5,691 nt of DNA from an uncultured Collinsella sp. GTDB taxonomy: Bacteria > Actinomycetota > Coriobacteriia > Coriobacteriales > Coriobacteriaceae. The stretch covers positions 1-5,691 of the forward strand of contig UQNU01000082.1 in the NCBI GenBank assembly GCA_900542555.1, given 5' to 3'. Below are positions 1-5,236 of the stretch, piece after piece (the first letter of the stretch is position 1; each line of letters starts with the position of its first letter). The translations under genes and the position numbers were made by a program. The notes under the pieces are model-generated. The model saw only the letters and a list, made by a program, of their open reading frames with translations. It was not told the DNA's origin and made no database searches.

Positions 1-24
1 GTTCAAATCTTCTAACGCCCACCA
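1..24 (+). tRNA. tRNA gene, 3' end only (isotype not readable)
   Basis: The window opens inside a tRNA gene. Bases 2-8 (TTCAAAT) are a seven-base T-loop, 9-13 (CTTCT) the 3' strand of the T-stem, 14-20 (AACGCCC) the 3' strand of the acceptor stem, 21 an A discriminator and 22-24 an encoded CCA. The missing 5' acceptor strand should therefore read GGGCGTT. An intrinsic terminator follows nine bases later, as expected for the last tRNA of a transcript. The anticodon lies outside the window, so the isotype cannot be read. A GGGCG-type acceptor with discriminator A would suit tRNA-Val among others, but that is only a guess. Confidence 0.86.
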
Positions 25-32
25 AATGTTCG

Positions 33-70
33 CAGCTCAGAGGCTATGTCCTCTGGGCTGTTTTGTTTTA
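33..70 (+). terminator. Intrinsic terminator of the tRNA transcript
   Basis: Bases 33-43 (CAGCTCAGAGG) pair with 50-60 (CCTCTGGGCTG) in an 11-bp stem containing one G-U pair, closed by a six-base loop (44-49). The T-rich tract TTTTGTTTTA follows immediately at 61-70. This is a textbook rho-independent terminator, placed just after the tRNA CCA end. It should insulate the downstream genes from tRNA transcription. Confidence 0.88.
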
Positions 71-307
71 TGTCGCCAAATCAGCTGGCAGCTCCAACCG
101 CCCAAGCAACCACCCTGCCCATACACAAAACCGCGTCAGCGACCCAAGTGCCTATCCCGGCTGACTCCGCAGTCAATCAAAACCGCCCCAATAGTCACCG
201 AGGCCGAGACCAACACGTCTCGAACCCATCCGCACCGCAGCTTCTCGGCAAAACGCCGCGATGTCTGCGCCCTGCGGTATCCTTGAGCCACTTGCACCTG
301 CAGCACC
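71..307. other. Intergenic stretch without a convincing gene
   Basis: About 240 bases between the tRNA terminator and the ribosome binding site of the first gene. The reading frame of that gene stays open leftward to an ATG at 46, but that ATG lies in the terminator loop. The extra residues are low-complexity (rich in P, A, S, T, Q and H) and resemble no protein family, so I treat the stretch as untranslated. It contains one perfect inverted repeat (205-222, listed separately). No good -35/-10 pair is visible; the nearest -10-like word is TATCCT at 278-283 and lacks a partner. Confidence 0.5.
205..222. repeat. Perfect 6-bp inverted repeat
   Basis: CGAGAC (205-210) and GTCTCG (217-222) are exact reverse complements separated by CAACAC. 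The element lies about 95 bases upstream of the DUF5710-type gene and has no T-run, so it is not an intrinsic terminator. It could be a small operator or chance. Confidence 0.35.
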
Positions 308-318
308 AAGGAGCCGCC

Positions 319-1005
319 ATGCGCACCGAGCTCGATGTCCCCTTTTCGCACAAAGAAGAAGCCAAGGCGCTGGGCGCCAAATGGGACCGGACCAAGAAGA
401 TCTGGTATGTGCCCAGCGGCGTCAACCCCGAGCCCTTTGCCGAGTGGCTGCCCGGTGTTGACCGATCCGACCCCTCAGCGCCGTATATATATCTAGTACT
501 GGGCAAGCGCGAGTGCTGGAAGTGTCACAAAGAGACCTCGGTCGCGGCCTTCGGCATTCCCTATCGAACCGATAACGACGAGAGCGTCGCCATCGCGCAC
601 GCGCCCAACGAATCCGGGCACATTGCCATCGACACGGCCAACGCCAACGCACTCGCCATCGTGCCCGCTCTTGGCTGCGTGCCGGGCGAGATCCGCGACT
701 ACCTTCATAAGCGCTGCGGCTACAAGCCCGTAGGCGCGCGAGCCTCCAAAGCCCCGTCGCTCGGCAACACGTGCACCAGTTGCGACGCGCTGCAAGGCAG
801 CCGCTATCTGTTCGAGGAGCCCTCGTCCCCGTTTGCCCTCACTGCCATCAACAAGCTGCCGGCACTGGAGTTTATACGCGTCGAAGTTGCCGGCGTCTTT
901 GGCGTCCCGGCCACGCGCACCGACTTTGACCAGGCGCTCTTTACCTGGGCACGCGACCATCACGCCGAGTTCCACAAGCAACTCGGTGAGGGGATTTATT
1001 TGTAG
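319..1005 (+). CDS. DUF5710-type protein with two CxxC knuckles
   Basis: A 228-residue protein of unknown biochemical role. Residues ~4-34 match the DUF5710 pattern: a short beta start (LDVPF), then KEEAKALGAKWD and a K-x-WYVP ending. This small module is found in accessory and plasmid-type proteins. Two cysteine pairs follow, CWKC at 66-69 and CTSC at 152-155, probably joined in one split zinc-binding site, with YLFEEPSSPF (163-172) after the second. The region between them is mixed alpha/beta; no signal peptide or membrane segment is visible. The start at ATG 319 is chosen because AGGAG (309-313) sits five bases upstream; the in-frame ATG at 46 falls in the tRNA terminator. The gene stands alone on the plus strand and converges on a minus-strand zinc-knuckle gene 37 bases away. 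Bases 481-497 form an AT-rich patch (TATATATATCTAG) between the DUF5710 module and the first knuckle. I am confident the gene is real; its function is unknown, nucleic-acid binding being a guess from the zinc knuckles. Confidence 0.8.
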   Translation: MRTELDVPFSHKEEAKALGAKWDRTKKIWYVPSGVNPEPFAEWLPGVDRSDPSAPYIYLVLGKRECWKCHKETSVAAFGIPYRTDNDESVAIAHAPNESGHIAIDTANANALAIVPALGCVPGEIRDYLHKRCGYKPVGARASKAPSLGNTCTSCDALQGSRYLFEEPSSPFALTAINKLPALEFIRVEVAGVFGVPATRTDFDQALFTWARDHHAEFHKQLGEGIYL

Positions 1006-1042
1006 AGGCAAAAGACACTCACAGCCAACTCCTCCGCATCAC

Positions 1043-1327
1043 CTATCCCTCGTCGCCGGCGTCGCACACGATATCGAGGCCACAAACAGGGCATTTCTCC
1101 GGATACACCGGCATATGAACGCCCGTACGTTTCCTCACTTCGTCGCTGAACCTGTCACGCGCATCGATGAACCGAATGTCGAGACACGGTATTTGCGAGC
1201 CGCAGCAAGGGCAGGTGACGACAAACGACCCGCAATCAACCTCTACGCTCGGAAACATATTGTTGTCTATAAGGGCACACGGCAGTTTTCCGTACTTTCC
1301 CATCGCAATATCGCCTCGCCAGCTCAT
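1043..1327 (-). CDS. Small zinc-ribbon-like protein, 94 aa
   Basis: A 94-residue protein of unknown function. It carries CPCCG at residues 39-43 and CPVCG at 79-83, a spacing typical of a two-knuckle zinc ribbon with about 36 residues between the pairs. The intervening segment (IRFIDARDRFSDEVRKRTGV) is charged and probably helical. The ATG at 1327 is chosen because GAGGGGAG ends five bases upstream; longer in-frame starts lack a ribosome binding site. The gene lies 122 bases downstream of the HNH endonuclease gene on the same strand, so the two may be co-transcribed, and it ends 37 bases from the convergent DUF5710-type gene with no clear terminator between. The cysteine pattern and strong ribosome binding site support a real gene. 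It may be a partner of the nuclease or an unrelated zinc protein. Confidence 0.72.
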   Translation of the reverse strand: MSWRGDIAMGKYGKLPCALIDNNMFPSVEVDCGSFVVTCPCCGSQIPCLDIRFIDARDRFSDEVRKRTGVHMPVYPEKCPVCGLDIVCDAGDEG

Positions 1328-1361
1328 ACACGCTCCCCTCTCGCTATACAAAACAGGAAGA

Positions 1362-1381
1362 GCATGCACCGGCGGGCATGC
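1362..1381. repeat. Paired GCATGC palindromes upstream of the zinc-ribbon gene
   Basis: GCATGC occurs at 1362-1367 and again at 1376-1381, eight bases apart. Because each copy is self-complementary, the pair can also form a stem around ACCGGCGG. The element lies 35-54 bases upstream of the zinc-ribbon start codon, where an operator or leader hairpin could act. There is no T-run. Chance is possible. Confidence 0.3.
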
Positions 1382-1449
1382 GCGAGATTGCATCGCCACG
1401 CGATCCGATCAAACAACACGATCGTCAAAGAATGCCAAAGCCAAATACG

Positions 1450-2532
1450 CTAATACGGCAGAAGCCCCGCCTTTTCACGCTTCTTTTCCGAGCGATCGAA
1501 CTCAATGCGATGGGCCTCAAGAAACACCGTATTGGGTCGCCACTGACGCTCATTCGGCTGCTTTAGCGTCGCACCCGCAAAGGAAGCGTAGCCGGTCTTA
1601 TCCAGCAGGTACGATCCGCACAGCCGATATTCGCCGCAAACAGGCTCAAACGAAATCAGATGAGCATCGAATAAAGCATGTAAGTCGCGCCGAAGCAGAA
1701 TGCCGTTGCTGGCAACCTGCGATTTGGGTCCCGAGTAATTCTCGATATGTGCAGCCTCCAGAGCTTCGCTGACGCCGCAGTCCGACACCGCGCAACGGCC
1801 ATCATAGGCGGCAACGAGCTGCTTGCGGAACCATTGCTGCCCCAATCGCTCGCGCCTTAACGCATAGCGGACCTTTTCGTCGTCGGTCGTACCCTGTCCG
1901 GCAAACTCAATATCGACGGGCATGTGCTTCAGATAGCTCATGTCGGGCGCAAAACGGGGGTCCGGTCCGCCTTTATGAACAGGACCGTGCAGAACAAACC
2001 ATCCGTTTTCGGGCTCGAACCGTTCAACAAACGCAAGGCCGAGCACCTTGTAGCCCACCTCGGTTGCAAATATGACTCCGACTGGAACGCCACATTCCAT
2101 GCAGTTGAGCATTTTACGGTTGTAATTCTGGTCTCGAGAACCAACGGCGCCTGGCGCTTGGACCGAATACTTAATGACCCACGTACCATCGTCCAAATAG
2201 AGCGGAGGTACATCGGTGTAGAAGCTCTTTTTAGAGTTGTGGACCGAAAGCGCAAAGATCTTATTGGGATCTTGCTTCACCCGATCCTGGCCCGGCCAGA
2301 AGATCCCTGAATCCCGCGTTACGGGAAAGAAGTCCGAGCCAATTCTCAAACGATACTGATACTGAGGGCTATCTTCCTTGGTGTGGTGCGGAAGGCTGGT
2401 CCAAACGCCGCCGCGCTGTTCCTCACCCAGAAACCACTCCCATGCCTCAACGTATTCGGAAGGCACGAGACTGCAGGCGCGGTCATAGCTTGGTCCATCC
2501 ATCAACGGAACAGCAAGGTCAATGTCGTTCAT
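1450..2532 (-). CDS. McrA-like HNH endonuclease with N-terminal recognition-like domain
   Basis: A 360-residue predicted HNH endonuclease, probably a modification-dependent (type IV-like) restriction enzyme. The C-terminal third has the HNH core: C247 and C252 in CAVSDC, H262 in EAAHIENYSGPK, N276 in SNGILLRRDLHALFD and H285 in the same block. This is the order expected of HNH_2-type nucleases (metal-supporting Cys, catalytic His, Asn, metal His). Residues ~60-185 (GIFWPG; FALSVHN; GTWVIKYSVQ; the DQNYNRKMLNCMECGVPVGV segment; YKVLGLAFVE) resemble the SRA/ScoMcrA-like N-terminal domains of HNH enzymes that read modified DNA; this part is assigned from memory of the family pattern. The start is ATG 2532, preceded by AGGTG six bases away; an in-frame GTG lies at 2541. 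It diverges from the gene at 2748 and may share a transcript with the zinc-ribbon gene downstream. No methyltransferase is visible, which fits a type IV enzyme. The HNH call is firm; the modification recognised is unknown. Confidence 0.87.
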   Translation of the reverse strand: MNDIDLAVPLMDGPSYDRACSLVPSEYVEAWEWFLGEEQRGGVWTSLPHHTKEDSPQYQYRLRIGSDFFPVTRDSGIFWPGQDRVKQDPNKIFALSVHNSKKSFYTDVPPLYLDDGTWVIKYSVQAPGAVGSRDQNYNRKMLNCMECGVPVGVIFATEVGYKVLGLAFVERFEPENGWFVLHGPVHKGGPDPRFAPDMSYLKHMPVDIEFAGQGTTDDEKVRYALRRERLGQQWFRKQLVAAYDGRCAVSDCGVSEALEAAHIENYSGPKSQVASNGILLRRDLHALFDAHLISFEPVCGEYRLCGSYLLDKTGYASFAGATLKQPNERQWRPNTVFLEAHRIEFDRSEKKREKAGLLPY

Positions 2533-2574
2533 CGCCAGCACCTACAACCATACGAACGCGAGTCATGCCACTCA

Positions 2575-2603
2575 ATAATATGGCCGAGAGTCAATTATTA
2601 CGA
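2575..2603 (-). promoter_or_regulatory. Candidate promoter of the HNH endonuclease gene
   Basis: On the minus strand TATTAT (plus bases 2575-2580) is a five-of-six -10 match, 42 bases before the ATG at 2532. At 17-bp spacing the -35 position (2598-2603) reads TCGTAA, which is poor. A better -35-like word, TTGACT, lies at 2589-2594 but is too close to this -10. Short A/T arms, AATAAT (2574-2579) and ATTATT (2594-2599), form an inverted pair over the same region and might be a regulator site. The AT-rich island in a divergent gap supports promoter activity; the exact boxes are uncertain. Confidence 0.35.
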
Positions 2604-2684
2604 GATCTCATTCCGCGATCGGCACATCGTTGATGCTCTCGGTTTGCCGCTGGCGCGTTTGTACCCCGCTGCCCCACTTCCCTG

Positions 2685-2690
2685 TATACT
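2685..2690 (+). promoter_or_regulatory. Candidate -10 box of the 163-aa hypothetical gene
   Basis: TATACT matches the -10 consensus at five of six positions and lies 57 bases before the GTG start at 2748. The expected -35 at 17-bp spacing (2662-2667, TACCCC) is not recognisable; TTGTAC at 2659-2664 would need a 20-bp spacer. If used, the promoter is weak or activator-dependent. Confidence 0.35.
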
Positions 2691-2747
2691 GATGTAGCAC
2701 GTGTTTCATCCGGGCTTGTTGGGCCGGGTCGTTCATGGGAGGTTCTT

Positions 2748-3239
2748 GTGGCTGTTTCGAATCCGCCTAAGGGAAGCGTTTCTTCTTCGTCCATCAAGCC
2801 GGTTACACGCAAGGCCGTGCGCTGCCAGCGCGAGGTCGCCTGGCTTATCACGCAGGCGGCGGGCAGGCTTGTGGCGACCACCCAGGACGTCAATGCGCCT
2901 ACGCCGAGCTTTGTGTTAGCGGCGGCGCTGGATTTTGCGCGCCAATTGGAGCTTGCCGCACAGGATACCAGCGGCCACCTCGACTACCAGAATGTTATGG
3001 CGCCCGACCTGCAAACGTTCTGCCACATGGCCAAGTTGCCCGCCGCGCCCAATGCGCTTTCGGACGCAGGCTACATGTTTACGCTTTCGGGCGCGGACCT
3101 TATCCGCGATATCTACGCATACTGCAGCGAGCTCGCCGAACGCAGCGTCTTTGGCACGGCTGAAGTCAAACCGGGATATGTCATCAAGCTGGTTCTTAGG
3201 CTGTTCTTGATGGACGGGTTCGGGGCCATGCCGGCGTAA
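2748..3239 (+). CDS. Hypothetical protein, 163 aa
   Basis: I do not recognise this family. The 163-residue product has a Ser/Pro/Lys-rich, probably flexible N-terminus (residues 1-20). A mainly helical body follows: CQREVAWLITQAAGRLVA (26-43), SFVLAAALDFARQLELAAQ (54-72), a DLQTFCHMAKLP segment (87-98), SGADLIRDIYAYCSELAER (114-132) and YVIKLVLRLFLMDGFG (144-159). No signal peptide, zinc site or catalytic motif is evident; the three cysteines (26, 92, 126) are scattered. The basic start followed by helices could suit a small DNA- or protein-binding role, but this is speculation. The GTG start is chosen because GGGAGG (2737-2742) lies five bases upstream, one of the best ribosome binding sites in the window. 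The gene is divergent from the HNH nuclease gene and convergent with the AlbA_2/ATPase gene. The high-GC wobble pattern and strong ribosome binding site support real coding. Confidence 0.72.
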   Translation: MAVSNPPKGSVSSSSIKPVTRKAVRCQREVAWLITQAAGRLVATTQDVNAPTPSFVLAAALDFARQLELAAQDTSGHLDYQNVMAPDLQTFCHMAKLPAAPNALSDAGYMFTLSGADLIRDIYAYCSELAERSVFGTAEVKPGYVIKLVLRLFLMDGFGAMPA

Positions 3240-3285
3240 GCCGAGTCTTTAGCATCACCGTCGACTGGGCAACAACCGCTTTACC

Positions 3286-3334
3286 TTAGTGGGCGCCAAT
3301 CGAGGGTCGATTATTGAGTCGCCTCGTCCACTAA
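3286..3334. terminator. Possible shared hairpin between convergent genes
   Basis: TTAGTGG (3286-3292) is the exact reverse complement of CCACTAA (3328-3334). Nested inside, CGAGG (3301-3305) pairs with CCTCG (3322-3326) and CGA (3308-3310) with TCG (3319-3321), leaving an asymmetric eight-versus-one-base internal loop. It lies in the 100-base gap between the stops of two convergent genes (3239 plus, 3340 minus), where a bidirectional terminator is expected. Neither side has a real T-run (only CATTTATT on the plus side), so it may be a weak terminator or a 3'-end stabilising structure. Confidence 0.4.
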
Positions 3335-3339
3335 CGCAT

Positions 3340-4806
3340 TTATTCCACGCGCTCTGACAGTCGATATTTGCGGTTGCGGCTTGTCGACGGCGCCGTGGGC
3401 TCAAGCTCGCCTTGAGCAATGAGCGCGTTGACGCGCGACCTAACCTGGGAAATTGTAAGCCCCGTGCGTTCTGCCAGCTCACGCGTCCCCAGCTCGCCGT
3501 AGTGTTTGAGTGCCGTCACAATTAAGCCCCCGCCATGATCGACCGGCTCGATCTTTGAACGGTAAAGTACGACCTTGAACCGATCGAGCCCCGGGCAGAA
3601 CAGGGGCTCGGCCAGACCATGCGCGCGCATGGCATCGATTATCATCGGGATGCCCGAGCCATTGCCCTCAGCCGGCGAACCTGCGCCATCCGGCAGCGGG
3701 ACAATCGACATGAGTTTCACGAGCGTCGCGTTACGGCATCGGGAGCTGCCGTCAAACAAGTTCTCGCGAGTCTTTCCCCCGTAAAGGCCGCCAGGATTCG
3801 TCACCTCGACACGATTGTCAAAGACGTCGACGGCAATCGATTGTCCACAGAACCGATCCCCGTATTCTCGATGGATTACGGCGTTGGCGATTGCCTCGCG
3901 CAGAACCTCCTCGGGAATCTCCAGCGAGTCGACACGCGAGACACCTTGGACGGTCGAGGTTCGCCGCAAATTCTTGGCGACGGCCGCGACAGCATCCGAG
4001 ATCATCTCGCCCAACGTTCCCTCACAGATTGTGCGGTCCATGAATCTCAGCGACCCCGCCATGCCCTTCTGAGTTCCCGCATGGACAGCCACGTCAATGA
4101 AGAGCTTGGGATAGAACTGCTGAGGGTAGGTGCCCACAACTAGGAGTCCAGCCTTGGTGACATTGCCCTGGGAATCAAGGATATTTAGGCGCTCCAGCTT
4201 CGTTTGTTTGTCCGGCGCGCCGCGCATTGCCCGGGGCGTCAACGAGAAAGCCCGATCTATCGTACGGTCGACCAGCGTCTCGTCGAGATCGTCCGCGCCC
4301 GCACCCGCCACCGCGTCGCGATCGCTCGGAGTCGCTCGACCGTATGACGCCAATGCGAGCACCTCGGTCGATGAAAGCGGCACATCTTTGTCATCGATGC
4401 GCTTGTAGCTGCCGCCCTGGGCGCCCCGCTCTATGACATAACAGGGCTTGCTCGACGGATCGAGCTCCTCAATCGTAATGACGAGAACGATGACGCCCTG
4501 AAGCTCCACTCGCTCGATCGTGTATTTGGGCGGATTGGCCAGCTTTCCTCGACCGCCCGCATCACCCATGCCTGACACAAACTGGTTGAGCACTTTCTCG
4601 GTCTCGAAGTTCTCAACCGGGACAAAACCTGCGCGCTCACTCACTCCGAGCACGATGATTCCGCCGGCAGTGTTCGCGAATGCGCTCACCGTTTCCCATA
4701 CGTCGCGGGAAAGCGTCGTGGCGCTCTCCTTGACCTCGACGTTAAGATCGTCCGAGCCCATGCGCCTTAAAGACTCGAGCAGACCGGTCAGCTCGTTTTC
4801 GTTCAT
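3340..4806 (-). CDS. AlbA_2 (Schlafen-type) / GHKL ATPase / winged-helix protein
   Basis: A 488-residue predicted ATP-binding transcriptional regulator of the COG2865 type, often mislabelled RecG-like helicase. Residues ~20-140 form an AlbA_2 (Schlafen-type) domain: EVKES (24-28), AFANTAGGIIVLGVSE (42-57) and a YKRIDDKDVPLS segment (135-146). Residues ~298-405 form an HATPase_c_4 (GHKL-like) domain with an N-box EAIANAVIHREYG (304-316), DNRVEVTNPGGL (330-341) and the glycine lid GNGSGIP (381-387). Residues ~428-487 read as a winged helix (LGTRELAERTGLTISQVRSRVNAL). Thus a possible nucleic-acid-binding or nuclease-like N-terminus, a nucleotide sensor and a DNA-binding C-terminus are joined in one polypeptide; no helicase motifs are visible. 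The start is ATG 4806, with AAAGGA seven bases upstream; the in-frame GTG at 4812 is only one base from that site. The gene is monocistronic on the minus strand behind a terminator, and its upstream region holds two copies of a multi-box element that is its likely operator. Domain calls are firm; the cellular role is inferred. Confidence 0.88.
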   Translation of the reverse strand: MNENELTGLLESLRRMGSDDLNVEVKESATTLSRDVWETVSAFANTAGGIIVLGVSERAGFVPVENFETEKVLNQFVSGMGDAGGRGKLANPPKYTIERVELQGVIVLVITIEELDPSSKPCYVIERGAQGGSYKRIDDKDVPLSSTEVLALASYGRATPSDRDAVAGAGADDLDETLVDRTIDRAFSLTPRAMRGAPDKQTKLERLNILDSQGNVTKAGLLVVGTYPQQFYPKLFIDVAVHAGTQKGMAGSLRFMDRTICEGTLGEMISDAVAAVAKNLRRTSTVQGVSRVDSLEIPEEVLREAIANAVIHREYGDRFCGQSIAVDVFDNRVEVTNPGGLYGGKTRENLFDGSSRCRNATLVKLMSIVPLPDGAGSPAEGNGSGIPMIIDAMRAHGLAEPLFCPGLDRFKVVLYRSKIEPVDHGGGLIVTALKHYGELGTRELAERTGLTISQVRSRVNALIAQGELEPTAPSTSRNRKYRLSERVE

Positions 4807-4859
4807 CTGCACGTCCTTTCGCTCGGTCCGGCGGAGAATGCCGCGAATAGATTTCCTTC

Positions 4860-4938
4860 ATCTCTCAGTTATCTCTCGTAATTATCTCTCATCTTATTGT
4901 TATCTCTCATATTAGAGATGAGTGAGAGATGGAAGATA
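4860..4938 (-). repeat. Operator-like unit A: ATCTCTC boxes proximal to the gene
   Basis: Core unit 4866-4938. On the plus strand ATCTCTC boxes start at 4871 and 4884, a degenerate ATCTTAT at 4891, and ATCTCTC at 4902; these are followed by inverted GAGAGAT at 4924-4930 and the variant GGAAGAT at 4931-4937. An extra ATCTCTC lies outside the core at 4860-4866. The spacings of 13, 7 and 11 bases are identical in unit B. Within the unit, ATCTTAT (4891-4897) and ATAAGAT (4936-4942) together with ATCTCTCAT (4902-4910) and GTGAGAGAT (4922-4930) form a loose dyad. The unit ends 60 bases before the AlbA_2/ATPase start codon, downstream of the candidate promoter, a position suited to repression. Confidence 0.8.
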
Positions 4939-4958
4939 AGATGTCTGCCATCTGTTTC

Positions 4959-4987
4959 ATTTAAACATGTTTTTGCTGGTAGAACAA
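4959..4987 (-). promoter_or_regulatory. Candidate promoter of the AlbA_2/ATPase gene
   Basis: On the minus strand TTGTTC (plus bases 4982-4987) and TTAAAT (4959-4964) are separated by exactly 17 bases, with four of six matches in the -10 and the conserved TTG in the -35. It sits between the two ATCTCTC-box units, giving a leader of about 145 bases that contains unit A. An alternative -10-like word, TAATAT, overlaps unit A (its CTAATA core is conserved in both units), so transcription could start there instead. Confidence 0.35.
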
Positions 4988-4989
4988 TC

Positions 4990-5006
4990 GGTATTGAGAC
5001 AATACC
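4990..5006. repeat. Perfect 7-bp inverted repeat between the two operator units
   Basis: GGTATTG (4990-4996) and CAATACC (5000-5006) are exact reverse complements with the three-base centre AGA. The 17-bp dyad begins two bases upstream (minus sense) of the candidate -35 box and has a sequence unrelated to the ATCTCTC boxes. It looks like a site for a second, dimeric regulator. No T-run follows, so a terminator is unlikely. Confidence 0.5.
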
Positions 5007-5030
5007 ATGATTGCTTGTCTCTTTGCTGCT

Positions 5031-5103
5031 CAGTTATCTCTCATATTTATCTCTTATCTTTCTGTTATCTCTCGTATTAGTGACGAATGAGAGATGAGAG
5101 ATA
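5031..5103 (-). repeat. Operator-like unit B: ATCTCTC boxes distal to the gene
   Basis: Second copy of the unit at 4866-4938, displaced by 165 bases and matching at 62 of 73 positions by hand alignment without gaps. Plus-strand boxes are ATCTCTC at 5036, ATCTCTT at 5049, ATCTTTC at 5056 and ATCTCTC at 5067, followed by inverted GAGAGAT at 5089-5095 and 5096-5102. All six box offsets equal those in unit A, and the differences fall mostly between boxes or in the weak ones, as expected if box positions are under selection. It lies upstream of the candidate promoter and downstream of the PTS gene terminator. Confidence 0.8.
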
Positions 5104-5155
5104 CGTGGGTGATGGGCGAGCGTGGATTTTTGGACGGTCGGAAAATCCCTCAAAC

Positions 5156-5191
5156 AAAAAACGGGGCCGGCCTTACGCCGAACCCCGTTTT
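5156..5191 (-). terminator. Intrinsic terminator of the PTS operon
   Basis: Read on the minus strand, AAAACGGGG (plus 5183-5191) pairs with CCCCGTTTT (plus 5158-5166) in a nine-base stem. An inner CGGC/GCCG helix extends it, and the 3' arm runs into six T's (plus A's at 5156-5161). It begins 45 bases after the PTS IID stop codon. It separates PTS transcription from the AlbA_2/ATPase control region. Confidence 0.87.
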
Positions 5192-5236
5192 CAAACGGAC
5201 AGTTAGTTATCCAACGCGCGAGCATAGCAGTCAACT

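Noticed and set aside
46..318. N-terminal extension of the DUF5710-type gene to an upstream ATG at 46
   Set aside because: The ATG falls in the loop of the tRNA terminator, has no ribosome binding site, and the added residues are low-complexity. ATG 319 has AGGAG at ideal spacing.
493..1011. Minus-strand open frame overlapping the DUF5710-type gene
   Set aside because: It overlaps completely a plus-strand gene with recognisable motifs and a strong ribosome binding site; its product shows no domain.
1406..1424. CGATC/GATCG hairpin as terminator of the HNH nuclease gene
   Set aside because: The stem is only five pairs with no T-run on the minus strand, so it gives no reason to separate the nuclease and zinc-ribbon genes into different transcripts.
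3619..4143. Long open frames opposite the AlbA_2/ATPase gene
   Set aside because: They are antisense shadows of a gene with clear domain motifs. Their translations are rich in Arg, Ser, Pro and His and lack family features or ribosome binding sites.
3340..4806. RecG-type helicase
   Set aside because: Proteins of this architecture are often so named, but no helicase motifs (Walker A GxGKT/S, DEAD/DExx) are present; the ATP site is GHKL-like.
4860..5103. CRISPR-like array
   Set aside because: The repeated boxes are only seven bases long, occur in both orientations and have unequal short spacers; only two larger units exist and there are no cas genes.
5100..5236. Second copy of the tRNA 3' end (attachment site) near the right side of the block
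   Set aside because: Words such as CGCCCATCACCCACG on the minus strand faintly resemble the tRNA end but do not align over more than a few bases.
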